A DNA stretch of 64,000 nucleotides from Urbifossiella limnaea. GTDB taxonomy: Bacteria; Planctomycetota; Planctomycetia; Gemmatales; Gemmataceae. A model generated the notes under the pieces. It made no database searches. It was given only the letters and a program-made list of their open reading frames with translations, and had not been told where the DNA came from. Shown one piece after another: positions 20,472-29,081 of this stretch. The DNA lies in contig NZ_CP036273.1 in NCBI RefSeq assembly GCF_007747215.1, positions 7,176,322-7,240,321 on the forward strand, read 5' to 3'. The position numbers were made by a program, and so were the translations under genes. Every line of letters starts with the position of its first letter. The stretch's first letter is position 1.

Positions 20472-21467
20472 ATGGGCGACGTGGTCCACTGGGCGTTGAC
20501 GGTGCTGGTGCTCGCCGCCGCGGGCGTGGTTACCGCGTGGACGGCCGGCGCCGTCTACTTCGACGTCGGGGGCGGGAGCCGGTGGGGCCGGGCCCTCGCG
20601 TGGGGGTGGGTGGGCGCGGTCGTGGCGGCGTTCGTCGCGTGGCAGCCGCTCTGGCAGCCGGCCCTCGCCCTGCTCGCCGCGACGGCGCTGTTCATGGCCT
20701 GGTGGCTCTCCCTCAAGCCGAGCCACGACCGCGACTGGGACGCCAGCGTCGCCTGGCTGCCGCGGGCCGAGCGCCGCGGCGACGCCGTCACGATCGAGAA
20801 CGTCCGCAACAACGAGTACCGGTCGCTGCAGGACTTCACGCCGCGGTACGAGACGCGCACCTACGCCCTCTCGAACCTGCGGGGGGTGGACGTCATCTTC
20901 TTCTACTGGGGCTCCCAGTGGATGAGCCACCCGGTGCTCGTGTTCGACTTCGGGCCGGACGGCCGCGTCTGCATGTCGATCGAGGTCCGCTTCCGGAAGG
21001 GGCAGACGTATTCGGTCGTCAACAGCCTGTACCGGCAGCAGGAACTGATCTTCGTCGCGGCCGACGAGCGCGACGTGATCCTCCGGCGCACCAAGTACGG
21101 GAACTGCAAGGACGCGTACCTGTACCGGCTCACCACGCCGGCCGACGAGGCGCGGCGGGTCTTCCTCGACTACGTCGGGACCATCAACGCCATCCACGCC
21201 GCCCCGCGGTGGTACCACGGCGTGTGCGCGAACTGCACGACCAACTTCTACCGCCTGCCGAACAGCCGGTACCGCCGCGACTGGCGGGTGATCGTCAACG
21301 GGAAGCTGGACCGCGCGCTGTACGAGGCCGGGAGCCTCGACCGGTCGGTACCGTTCGAGGTTCTCCGCCGCCGGGCGTACGTCGGCGACATCGCGAACGC
21401 CGCCCCCGCCGCCGGCTTCGGCGACCACGTCCGCGCGGAGCTGGAACGAGGCCGCCAGGACCACTGA
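20472..21467 (+). CDS. DUF4105-domain membrane protein
   Basis: 331 residues from ATG 20472. Three hydrophobic segments fill residues ~5-80 (HWALTVLVLAAAGVVTAW, WGWVGAVVAAFVAWQPL, LALLAATALFMAWWLSL). They are followed by a periplasmic DUF4105 domain: ENVRNNEYRSLQDFTPRYE, the HPVLVFDFGPDGRVCMSIEV core, and a conserved cysteine stretch YHGVCANCTTNFYRL. The family is common in Gram-negative bacteria and has no established function; some relatives look like papain-fold or lipid-linked enzymes. The next gene begins 15 nt later, so the two are probably one operon. Confidence 0.85.
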   Translation: MGDVVHWALTVLVLAAAGVVTAWTAGAVYFDVGGGSRWGRALAWGWVGAVVAAFVAWQPLWQPALALLAATALFMAWWLSLKPSHDRDWDASVAWLPRAERRGDAVTIENVRNNEYRSLQDFTPRYETRTYALSNLRGVDVIFFYWGSQWMSHPVLVFDFGPDGRVCMSIEVRFRKGQTYSVVNSLYRQQELIFVAADERDVILRRTKYGNCKDAYLYRLTTPADEARRVFLDYVGTINAIHAAPRWYHGVCANCTTNFYRLPNSRYRRDWRVIVNGKLDRALYEAGSLDRSVPFEVLRRRAYVGDIANAAPAAGFGDHVRAELERGRQDH

Positions 21468-21482
21468 TCGAAGGAGGCACCC

Positions 21483-22286
21483 GTGAAGACGATCCTCGGC
21501 CTGCTCGCGATGCTCCTCGGCGGAGTCGGCGTGGTGCTGCTCGTCGCGTGCGGGGTCGCGGTCTGGCGGGCGGAGGGCGTCGTCGTCGACCGCACCGACC
21601 GGGTCGCGGCCCGGACGGCCGAGCGGCTCGTCAAGGTCGAGGGCCGGCTGACCCGGCTGGAAGGCCGGGTCAAGGACCTGACGGTGGACGTGGACGTGGT
21701 CCGCTCGGCCGCCGCGCGCCTCGTCGAAAAGGCCGTCGCGGACGTGGTGGCCCGGACGGAGGTCGAACAGCTCGTCGAACGCCTGGACCGCTCGCTGTCG
21801 AAGGCCGACGAGTTGGGGGAGACGCTGGACGTGATCGCGCGGCTGGTCGAAGACGTGGCGGACCTCGCGGCGCAGCTCGACGGCGCGCCGGAACGGGTGG
21901 AGCTTCTGAGGCGCGTCGCCGACGCGCTCGAACAGGCCGCCGCGGTGCTCACCGGCATCCGTGCGGAACTGGCCGAGCTCCGCACCCGGAAGGCCGCCCC
22001 GGACCCCCGAAAGCTGACCGACCTCGCCGCGCGCACCCGCGGGCCGCTCGAGCGAGTGGCCGACGGCATCGGCGCGGTCCGCCAGCACTCCGTCGACGCG
22101 CGCGGCGAGCTGGAGGAGTTGCGAGGAAAGGTCCACTTCTGGTCGAGAGCGGTGGCCGCGGCCCTGAGTTTCGTGGTCGTGTGGTTTGGGCTGGGCCAGG
22201 TGTGCCTCGTCGGCTGGGGCTGGAAGCGGGTGCGAGTATCGCCACAGCGGGCCATGGCGCCGGGGGCGGCCGGGTCCCGAAGTTGA
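21483..22286 (+). CDS. Two-TM coiled-coil protein, unknown function
   Basis: 267 residues. An N-terminal membrane helix (residues 5-28) and a C-terminal one (residues ~222-244) flank about 190 residues of charged heptad-like sequence (VEGRLTRLEGRVKDLTVDVD, ALEQAAAVLTGIRAELAEL). It therefore looks like a membrane-anchored coiled coil. GGAGG at 21473-21477 gives a good ribosome site. It belongs to the DUF4105 gene's transcript by spacing. I recognise no family. Confidence 0.7.
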   Translation: MKTILGLLAMLLGGVGVVLLVACGVAVWRAEGVVVDRTDRVAARTAERLVKVEGRLTRLEGRVKDLTVDVDVVRSAAARLVEKAVADVVARTEVEQLVERLDRSLSKADELGETLDVIARLVEDVADLAAQLDGAPERVELLRRVADALEQAAAVLTGIRAELAELRTRKAAPDPRKLTDLAARTRGPLERVADGIGAVRQHSVDARGELEELRGKVHFWSRAVAAALSFVVVWFGLGQVCLVGWGWKRVRVSPQRAMAPGAAGSRS

Positions 22287-22338
22287 CGCCCGGCTGCGAG
22301 AATCGGCAGGCGGGGCGTGACCCCGGAAGGATTGCCCG

Positions 22339-23280
22339 ATGAGCCGACCCGAACACGTCGTGGTGGTGGGCAGCGTGAACGTGGACCTGGTGGTGCGGGC
22401 GGGCCGGTTGCCGCGGCCGGGGGAGACGGTCGGCGACGGGACGTTCCTCCAGGCCCACGGGGGGAAGGGGGCGAACCAGGCGGTCGCGGCGGCCCGGCTC
22501 GGGGCGGCCGTCGGGCTGGTCGCTCGCGTCGGGACCGACTCGTTCGGCGACGAGGCTCTCGCCCACTTCCGCGCCGAGGGGATTCGGACCGACCACGTGA
22601 CGCGGGACCCGGCCCACGCGACCGGGGTCGCGGTCATCACCGTGGACGCCGCCGGGCAGAACGCGATCGCGGTCGCGCCCGGGGCGAACGCCGCCCTGAC
22701 CCCCGCCGACGTCGACCGGGCGGCGGACAGTATCCGGAGCGCGGGCGTGCTGGTGGCCCAGCTGGAGACGCCGCTCGAAACCGTCCGGCACGCGGTCCGG
22801 CTGGCGGCCGAGGCCGGGGTGCCGGTGGTGCTCAACCCCGCCCCCGCGCCGGACCGGCCACTTCCCGCGGACCTGCTCCGGGCGGTCGCGGTGCTGACGC
22901 CGAACGAAACGGAAGCGACCGCACTATCCGGGGTGCCGGTCGGTGATGAGGCGTCCGCCCGGCGGGCCGCTCTCACCCTCCTTGAGTCGGGGGTGAGGAC
23001 GGTGGTCGTCACCCTCGGGGGGCGTGGCGTCCTGATCGCCGACGCGACCGGAGTCGAAGCTGTCCCCGCCGCGCGGGTGCGGGCGGTCGACACGACGGCC
23101 GCGGGGGACGCGTTTACCGGCGCACTCGCGCGGTTCCTGGCGGCCGGGCTGGACGTGCGTGCGGCCGCGCGCCGGGCCTGTGCCGCGGCCGCCCTCTCGG
23201 TCACCCGGTTTGGGGCGCAGCCGTCGCTCCCCACCGCGGCAGAGTTGTCGGCGTTCGAGGGCGCGCGCCACTCGCGTTAG
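22339..23280 (+). CDS. rbsK: Ribokinase (PfkB family)
   Basis: 313 residues, the usual ribokinase length. The N-terminal motif GSVNVDLVVR, PfkB signature 1 (GGKGANQAVAAARLGA), the ribokinase-like VLNPAPAP and LTPNETEA, and signature 2 with the catalytic aspartate (VDTTAAGDAFTGAL) are all present. It phosphorylates D-ribose to ribose-5-phosphate. No ribose transporter or repressor lies nearby, so a housekeeping or salvage role, or a related sugar or nucleoside substrate, remains open. Confidence 0.92.
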   Translation: MSRPEHVVVVGSVNVDLVVRAGRLPRPGETVGDGTFLQAHGGKGANQAVAAARLGAAVGLVARVGTDSFGDEALAHFRAEGIRTDHVTRDPAHATGVAVITVDAAGQNAIAVAPGANAALTPADVDRAADSIRSAGVLVAQLETPLETVRHAVRLAAEAGVPVVLNPAPAPDRPLPADLLRAVAVLTPNETEATALSGVPVGDEASARRAALTLLESGVRTVVVTLGGRGVLIADATGVEAVPAARVRAVDTTAAGDAFTGALARFLAAGLDVRAAARRACAAAALSVTRFGAQPSLPTAAELSAFEGARHSR

Positions 23281-23347
23281 CAGTCTGGGCGGTGCCCGGG
23301 CAGTAACGGGGTGAGCGGCGGGGGTGGAATCGGTCACCGGAGTGCCG

Positions 23348-24262
23348 TCACTGTCCGCCGACCGGCGCGTCCGCCGAGGGGTGGCTGTCAAGGCCGGCGA
23401 GGACGTGGCCGGTGCGATCGGCCCGGTAGTAGGTGATGTCGGTCCCGTACCCCGACTCGTCGGCCGCGTGCAGGTAGACCGGCCCGGGGCCCCACTTCCC
23501 CTCGACCAGGACCGGCATCCCCGGGGACACGTACCGGACCACGGCGGTGTGGGTCACCACCCCGTCCGCGCGGTAAATGGCGAGGTCGGAGGGCCGCGGG
23601 TCGGGCACCGCCCGGTAGCCGTTCTCGGCCAGGATGACGTCCACGTCGGTCTCACTCACCCAGTACCGCCCGCGGGTGAACACCCACCCGTGGCAGTTCG
23701 ACCGGTCGTCCGCCGGGTAGGAGCGGATCGCCGTGGGCGCGACGGCCGGGGTGTCGGCCGGGCGGACCTCCAGGGCGGCCAGTTCGGCACGCGACCGGGG
23801 GCGGGTGGCTTGCCACGCGCCCACGCGGGTGCCCCGGTCGGTGAACACGGGGACCGGGGCCGGGCGGGTCGGGGGTCGCTGGGCGGCCGCCAGCAGTTCC
23901 GCCTGCGCCTGGTCGTCGTCGGCGTCTTCCGCCGCCCCGTGCCAGACCACCGCCCCGACCGCCAGGACGAGACCGGCGGCCCCCGCCACCGCCCACCGGG
24001 CGCCCGGCCGGCGGGGTGCGGCCAGGGCCAGCCCGACCGCCGCGAACCCGCCGCCGGCGGCCGCCGACGCGGCGGACCCGGCCGCCGCCCACACCCCGAC
24101 TGCCGCCCCCGAGCACGCCACGGCGGACCCGGCCGCCCGCGCCCACGGCCGCGCCCGGCCCAGTACCGTGTTCGCGACCCCGCCCAGGAACAGCCCCACC
24201 CCGGCGGCAAAAGCCACCGCGAGGAGGGACACGTCCGCTTGGCCTGGGTCGGACACGGGCAT
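23348..24262 (-). CDS. Membrane protein with C-terminal NlpC/P60-like cysteine hydrolase domain
   Basis: 304 residues from ATG 24262. About four hydrophobic segments make up residues 8-115 (VSLLAVAFAAGVGLFLGGV, WAVAGAAGLVLAVGAVVW). The C-terminal ~110 residues carry a plausible Cys-His pair: SNCHGWVF and, ~45 residues on, DLAIYRADGVVTHTAVVRYV, then VLVEGKWGPG. That is the order and spacing seen in NlpC/P60 and related amidases, which often cut peptidoglycan peptides. No domain beyond this resemblance is claimed. Convergent with rbsK. Confidence 0.55.
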   Translation of the reverse strand: MPVSDPGQADVSLLAVAFAAGVGLFLGGVANTVLGRARPWARAAGSAVACSGAAVGVWAAAGSAASAAAGGGFAAVGLALAAPRRPGARWAVAGAAGLVLAVGAVVWHGAAEDADDDQAQAELLAAAQRPPTRPAPVPVFTDRGTRVGAWQATRPRSRAELAALEVRPADTPAVAPTAIRSYPADDRSNCHGWVFTRGRYWVSETDVDVILAENGYRAVPDPRPSDLAIYRADGVVTHTAVVRYVSPGMPVLVEGKWGPGPVYLHAADESGYGTDITYYRADRTGHVLAGLDSHPSADAPVGGQ

Positions 24263-24433
24263 GCTTCGGCTCCGATGCCTGTCCCCCGCGCGGGCCGGCG
24301 GGGCGTGAGCACACCTACACCTACCGCGCCGCGAATGAAGCCCTGATGAATCGTCGCCGGATGCCTGGTCGGCCGCCCCCGGGGTCACGGCCCAAGACCA
24401 CGTGAGTCGAACGTCGGCCCACGGCGTGTGCCG

Positions 24434-24721
24434 TCAGCCCACGAACACGCCGGCGGTCAGCACCGCCCCGCCGAACGGGTCGAGCTCGACCGCGGTCGGC
24501 GTGCCGGGCCCGAAGCCCGCGCCCGGGAACAGCCACACCTGCGCCGGCCGACCGGCGCCGCTCCCCACGGCCACGTCCGCCTTCGCGCCGGCCGTGTACG
24601 TGAGCGTGCCGCCGGTGAGGTCGAGCGTGGCGGGGAGGTCGCGGGGTTCGAGCCCCTCCACGCGGAGGGACGGGCGGCGGGCGGGGCGGGCGAACAGCGA
24701 GCGGATCCACCGGCGGGACAT
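24434..24721 (-). CDS. Minimal FG-GAP-type surface protein (possible deletion derivative)
   Basis: 95 residues with an N-terminal SLRVEGLEPRDLPA, the planctomycete LExRxxPA leader motif. It runs straight into a single terminal repeat (VAVGSGAGRPAQVWLFPG ... DPFGGAVLTAGVFVG). That end closely matches the last 50 residues of the 736-residue protein at 29082-31292. The whole repeat region between leader and final repeat is absent. It is either a natural minimal member or the product of an internal deletion. Confidence 0.6.
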   Translation of the reverse strand: MSRRWIRSLFARPARRPSLRVEGLEPRDLPATLDLTGGTLTYTAGAKADVAVGSGAGRPAQVWLFPGAGFGPGTPTAVELDPFGGAVLTAGVFVG

Positions 24722-24930
24722 GGAGTGCGTGCTCCGAACGAGCAGCAGCCGGCCGCGGGCGCCGGGGCGGGGTCGGGTGCTGTTGTCCGCGGGGGTGTGT
24801 GCGTCGCGTGGCGGCGGCGTGAAGAGCCGGAGAAGGCCAGTAATTTCTCCGACTATTCATTCTGACCACGGGCCGCCCGGTACAACCACGCGACCGGTGG
24901 AATAGAGCTGATGGCCGACGGGAGGGCGTT

Positions 24931-25626
24931 GTGTCACCGACCGAGGGTTCGCCGTTCGAGCTCGCGGCGGAGGCGTGCTGGCCGACGCTCCTGTTCCACC
25001 GCCGCTGGCGCGACCACGACGCCGAGGCGCCGGCGCTGCTGAAGTTCCTGGCCCAGCGGCGCGCCGAGCAGGCCGGCCGCGTCGCCAGCGGGGTGGCGGT
25101 GCGGGCGAAGTCGGGGCACGGGCTCTACGAGAGCGGGTTCGACCTGTTCACCCACGCCCACCCCGCGCTCGACCGGCTGAAGGGCTTCATCGGCCAGAGC
25201 CTCGCCGCGGCGGTGTGCCACGCCGAGGGCGGCCGGGTGCGGCCGGCGGAGTTGGAGATCGCCGTCGTCGAGAGCTGGTTCCACGTCACCAACGGCGGCG
25301 GCTTCCACGACGCCCACGTCCACCCGAACTGCTCGTGGTGCGGCGTGTACTACGTGCAGGTGGGCGACAGCGGGGCCGCGGCCGACGGCGGCGCCCCGAA
25401 CGGCGGCACGCGCTTCTACTCCCCCCTCTCGCTCGGCTACCGCGACGCCGGCAACGCCCACCAGATCGAGGAGCTCGACGCCCCGCTGGCGGACGGGCTG
25501 CTGGTGCTGTTCCCGTCGTACCTGCGGCACAGCGGGCTGCCGTACACCGGGGCGCGCGACCGGGTGGTGATCGCGTTCAACGCCCGCGTCTTCCTCCGCG
25601 GCGTGCCGTCGAACCTGCGGCCGTGA
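24931..25626 (+). CDS. 2OG-Fe(II) oxygenase family protein
   Basis: 231 residues with a GTG start at 24931. It matches the small putative 2-oxoglutarate/Fe(II) oxygenase family (PF13759 type). The motif FHDAHVHPNCSWCGVYYV provides the first metal ligands, and LLVLFPSYLRHSGLPYTG plus RVVIAFN provides the distal His and the Arg that binds 2-oxoglutarate. The substrate is unknown. It stands alone between an intergenic region and the 25747-25952 element. Confidence 0.85.
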   Translation: MSPTEGSPFELAAEACWPTLLFHRRWRDHDAEAPALLKFLAQRRAEQAGRVASGVAVRAKSGHGLYESGFDLFTHAHPALDRLKGFIGQSLAAAVCHAEGGRVRPAELEIAVVESWFHVTNGGGFHDAHVHPNCSWCGVYYVQVGDSGAAADGGAPNGGTRFYSPLSLGYRDAGNAHQIEELDAPLADGLLVLFPSYLRHSGLPYTGARDRVVIAFNARVFLRGVPSNLRP

Positions 25627-25746
25627 CGGGGGGTGTTCCGGGTGACGGACCCGCAGGTTGCTCGGGATGGGTGCGTGGAGTTGGTCCCCGTCCGACGTGG
25701 TTAACCCCCTCACCCCGCGTGCTCCGCCGCGACCCTCTCCCCCGAC

Positions 25747-25952
25747 GGGCTGGCGGCCCGACACTTATTGGAGGACCTGGAAACGCTGGGGTCGTGGCTC
25801 GGTCGCCCGGCCCGCCCGGCCCCAGGATTCCCGGAGGATTCGATGGGGTGGCGGTGATCCCGACAATCCGCATCCGCGAGAAGAGGATTGTCGCCAACCT
25901 CAGAATACCCAGGGAAATCGCTCCTCCGAAATAAGTGTCGGGCCGCCAGCCC
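25747..25952. mobile_element. MITE-like element with 23-bp terminal inverted repeats
   Basis: The gap 25627-26018 holds no gene but has arms 25747-25769 and 25930-25952 that are exact reverse complements (GGGCTGGCGGCCCGACACTT on the left). Pairing continues imperfectly inward (GGAGGA against TCCTCC). The 206-bp unit between the two genes has no coding capacity. This is the look of a non-autonomous transposable element. I cannot see a clear target-site duplication, so a long-range hairpin is an alternative. Confidence 0.5.
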
Positions 25953-26018
25953 CCCGGGGGGGGTCCGCTGCACACAATGAACCCCACCTGAGCGTCGGCC
26001 GGCGGCTACACTTCCCCC

Positions 26019-27497
26019 ATGACCCGTGCCGACATGCTCGCCCGCGCGGCCGACCGCCGCGACCCCTGGGACGTGGTCGTGGTCGGCGGCGGGGCTACCG
26101 GCGCGGGCGTCGCCGTGGACGCCGCCGCCCGCGGCTACTCCGTTCTGCTGCTGGAGCGCGCCGACTTCGGCAGCGGCACGTCGAGCCGCAGCACGAAGCT
26201 GGTTCACGGCGGCGTCCGCTACCTGCGGCAGGGGAACCTCGGCCTCGTGACCGGCGCGCTGCGCGAGCGCGGCCGCCTCCGCCGCAACGCCCCGCACCTC
26301 GTCCACGACCTGCGGTTCGTGCTGCCGTGCTACCGCCGGCTCGACCTGCTGAAGTTCGGCGCCGGCCTGACGGCCTACGACCTGCTCGCCGGCCGCGAGC
26401 GGTTCGGCCGGTCGAAGCTGCTGTCGGCCGGCCGCGTGAGCCGCCTCCTTCCCACGGTACGGACCGGCGGCTTGCGCGGCGGCGTCCTCTATCACGACGG
26501 GCAGTTCGACGACGCGCGGCTGCTCATCGCGCTGATCCGCACCGCCGCCGACCGCGGCGCCGTGGTGCTGAACCAGGCCCCCGTGACGGAGTTGCTGTCG
26601 CACCAGGGACACGTCCGCGGGCTGATGTTCCACGACGCCGAGACGGGCACCCAGGTGAGGGCCGCGGCGCGGGTGGTGGTGAACGCGGCCGGCCCGTTCT
26701 GCGACGAGGTGCGCCGGCTGGCCGACCCCGCGACGGCACCGCTGCTCGCGGCCAGCCAGGGGAGCCACGTCGTGCTGCCGCGGCGCTTCCTGCCGACGGA
26801 CCACGCGCTGCTGATCCCCGAAACGCCCGACGGCCGCGTGCTGTTCGCCATACCGTGGCACGGCCACACGGTCGTGGGCACCACCGACGTGCCGATCCCG
26901 GCGGCGCCGACCGACCCGACCGCGAGCGACGCCGAGATCGATTTCATCCTGGAAACGGCGGGCCGCTACCTGGCCACGCCGCCGACGCGGGCCGACGTAC
27001 TGGCGACGTTCGCCGGGGTGCGGCCGCTGGTGAAGGGCGACGCGGCGAGCACGGCGGGGCTGTCGCGGGACCACGTCATCCGCACCGACCAGCCGGGGCT
27101 GGTGACAATCACCGGCGGGAAGTGGACGACGTACCGGGCGATGGCCGAGGAGTGCGTCGACGTGGCGGCCCGGCTGGCGAACCTGCCGCCGCGCCCGTGC
27201 CCAACCGCGGAGCTGCGCTTGCACGGCGCCGCGGACGTGGACGCGACCGATGAGTACAGCGGCTACGGGAGCGATGCGTCGGCCGTGCGGGCGATCGTGG
27301 AGTCGGACGCGGCGCTGCGCGAACGGCTGCACCCGGACTTGCCTTATCGGGCGGGCGAGGTGCTGTGGGCGGCGCGGCACGAGATGGCGCGCACGGCCGA
27401 CGACGTGCTGTTCCGCCGGCTCCGGGCGGGGGCGCTGAACGCGGCCGCGACCGCGGCGATGCGGCCGCGCGTGGAGGCACTTCTTCGCGAGGCATGA
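26019..27497 (+). CDS. glpD: Aerobic glycerol-3-phosphate dehydrogenase
   Basis: 492 residues. The FAD-binding VVVVGGGATGAGVAVDAAAR is followed by the GlpD signature FGSGTSSRSTKLVHGGVRYL and FDDARLLIALI. VVVNAAGPF, GTTDVP, FAGVRPLVKG and TITGGKWTTYRAMAE complete the catalytic core, then the C-terminal domain. It oxidises sn-glycerol-3-phosphate to dihydroxyacetone phosphate and feeds the quinone pool. No glycerol kinase or facilitator is adjacent. It starts 67 nt after the MITE-like repeat. Confidence 0.94.
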   Translation: MTRADMLARAADRRDPWDVVVVGGGATGAGVAVDAAARGYSVLLLERADFGSGTSSRSTKLVHGGVRYLRQGNLGLVTGALRERGRLRRNAPHLVHDLRFVLPCYRRLDLLKFGAGLTAYDLLAGRERFGRSKLLSAGRVSRLLPTVRTGGLRGGVLYHDGQFDDARLLIALIRTAADRGAVVLNQAPVTELLSHQGHVRGLMFHDAETGTQVRAAARVVVNAAGPFCDEVRRLADPATAPLLAASQGSHVVLPRRFLPTDHALLIPETPDGRVLFAIPWHGHTVVGTTDVPIPAAPTDPTASDAEIDFILETAGRYLATPPTRADVLATFAGVRPLVKGDAASTAGLSRDHVIRTDQPGLVTITGGKWTTYRAMAEECVDVAARLANLPPRPCPTAELRLHGAADVDATDEYSGYGSDASAVRAIVESDAALRERLHPDLPYRAGEVLWAARHEMARTADDVLFRRLRAGALNAAATAAMRPRVEALLREA

Positions 27498-27655
27498 GCG
27501 CCGGAAGCGGCTCGCCCACACTTCCCATCCCGCCCGACCGGCACAACCCGAACCGTCGCGCCCCGCGGCCACCAATCGCGCCCCATTCGACGCCGCGCTC
27601 GTGGACCGCGGCCCGCCGCCGCGGGTACGATCGACGCACACCCGGGGACGACACC

Positions 27656-29053
27656 ATGCGGCGCTGGCTGGCGGCGGTCGGGGCGGTCGGCATCGCAGCG
27701 GTCGCCCCCGCGGCGGACCCCGCCGACCTGGCCCGCCGCCTCGCGGCCCCGGTTCCCGCCGAGCGCGAGGCCGCCACCCGCGCCCTCGCCGCCCTCGGCC
27801 CCGCGGCGCTGCCGGCACTCGAAGCGGCCGCCGCGAGCCCCAACCCCGAAGTCGCCCGCCGCGCGGCGCCGCTGCTGGCCCGCGCCCGCCTCACCGCCGA
27901 CTCCGCGAATCGCCTCCGGGTCCCGCCCGTTCGGCTGAGCCTCCACAACACCCCGCTCCGCGACGCCGTCGGGAAGTTGCGCGACGTCACCGGCGTCGAG
28001 GTACAGCTGGCCGGCGTCGCCGACGTGACGCGGCCGGTGACGTGCGACACGGGCGCGGTGCCGCCGTGGGAGGCGGTCGCGGCCTTCGCCCGCGCCGCGG
28101 GGTTGCGTGAGGCGATCGACGCCGAGGTGGGCATTCCCGCGCCGCCGCCGCAGGCGCGGAACCGTTCGTACTACACCCCGCCGCCGCCGCTCGGCCCCTC
28201 CGACGTGCCGGTCCGCTTCGTGGACGGCTCCGCGGAGCTGCCCGCGGTCCGCGCCGGTGCCGTCCGCGTGACGGCGCTGCCGCCGAGCTTCCCCGGCGGG
28301 CGGATCGACGGGCAGCGCACGCTGCACCTCGACGTGACGCCGCTCCCCGGCGTGAAGTGGGAGGGCACCACCGGCGTGCGCCTGACCCGCGTCGTGGACG
28401 ACACCGGCCGCGCGGGCGCCCGCGGGCACGACGCCGCGCCGCCGCCGCTGCCGGTGTTCGCGTTCGAGCCGCCGGCCGCCGGGCGGGTGCTGATCGCGCC
28501 GCTGCCGCCGGTCGAAATCCAGCCGCCGGCGACGCGGCCGAACCCGCGGGTGGTCGCGGTGCCGGTGCGGCCGGGCTCGGCCGACGCGCGGGTGCTGACC
28601 GTGGTCGAAGGCGAGGTGTTCGGCGAGGTCGCCGCCGCGGGCGAGGAGCTGGCGGCGCTGACGGACGTGGCCACGGGCCGGGTGGGCGTCGGCGGCGGCG
28701 GCCGGCTGGTCGTGCGCGGCGTGGACACGCACCCCGGCGGCGTGCGGCTGACGGCGGAGCTCGAAGCGCCGTCGCCGTGGGAGCGGCTGCGGCGGCGGCA
28801 GCCGGACGGGCCGCTGTGGCCGGACGTGGCGACGCCGGTCGGCGCCGGGTACGCGGTACGCGCCACGGACGCCGCCGGCCGCGAGTTGCCCGCGGCGACG
28901 CGCCCGACGCCGCGCGTGTCGGACGACGGCGTGGTGAAGTCGGTGGCGTGGGAGCTGAGTTACCCCGTGATGCCGGCGCGGCTCGTGGTCGTCGGCCCGC
29001 GGGTGGTGCCGGTGGCGGTGCCGTTCCGGCTGTCGAACCTGCCGCTGCCGTGA
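27656..29053 (+). CDS. Exported HEAT-repeat/secretin-STN-like protein, unknown function
   Basis: 465 residues from ATG 27656, which opens a short signal peptide (MRRWLAAVGAVGIAAVAPAA). Residues ~25-85 form HEAT-like helical repeats (ATRALAALGPAALPALEAAA). Next comes a stretch resembling the STN/short secretin domain (LSLHNTPLRDAVGKLRDVTG). The remaining ~300 residues are beta-rich and Pro/Gly-rich without a recognised family. Planctomycetes have many such exported proteins; no function can be assigned. Confidence 0.65.
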   Translation: MRRWLAAVGAVGIAAVAPAADPADLARRLAAPVPAEREAATRALAALGPAALPALEAAAASPNPEVARRAAPLLARARLTADSANRLRVPPVRLSLHNTPLRDAVGKLRDVTGVEVQLAGVADVTRPVTCDTGAVPPWEAVAAFARAAGLREAIDAEVGIPAPPPQARNRSYYTPPPPLGPSDVPVRFVDGSAELPAVRAGAVRVTALPPSFPGGRIDGQRTLHLDVTPLPGVKWEGTTGVRLTRVVDDTGRAGARGHDAAPPPLPVFAFEPPAAGRVLIAPLPPVEIQPPATRPNPRVVAVPVRPGSADARVLTVVEGEVFGEVAAAGEELAALTDVATGRVGVGGGGRLVVRGVDTHPGGVRLTAELEAPSPWERLRRRQPDGPLWPDVATPVGAGYAVRATDAAGRELPAATRPTPRVSDDGVVKSVAWELSYPVMPARLVVVGPRVVPVAVPFRLSNLPLP

Positions 29054-29081
29054 CGGCGGACGCGCGGCGACGAGCCGCGCC

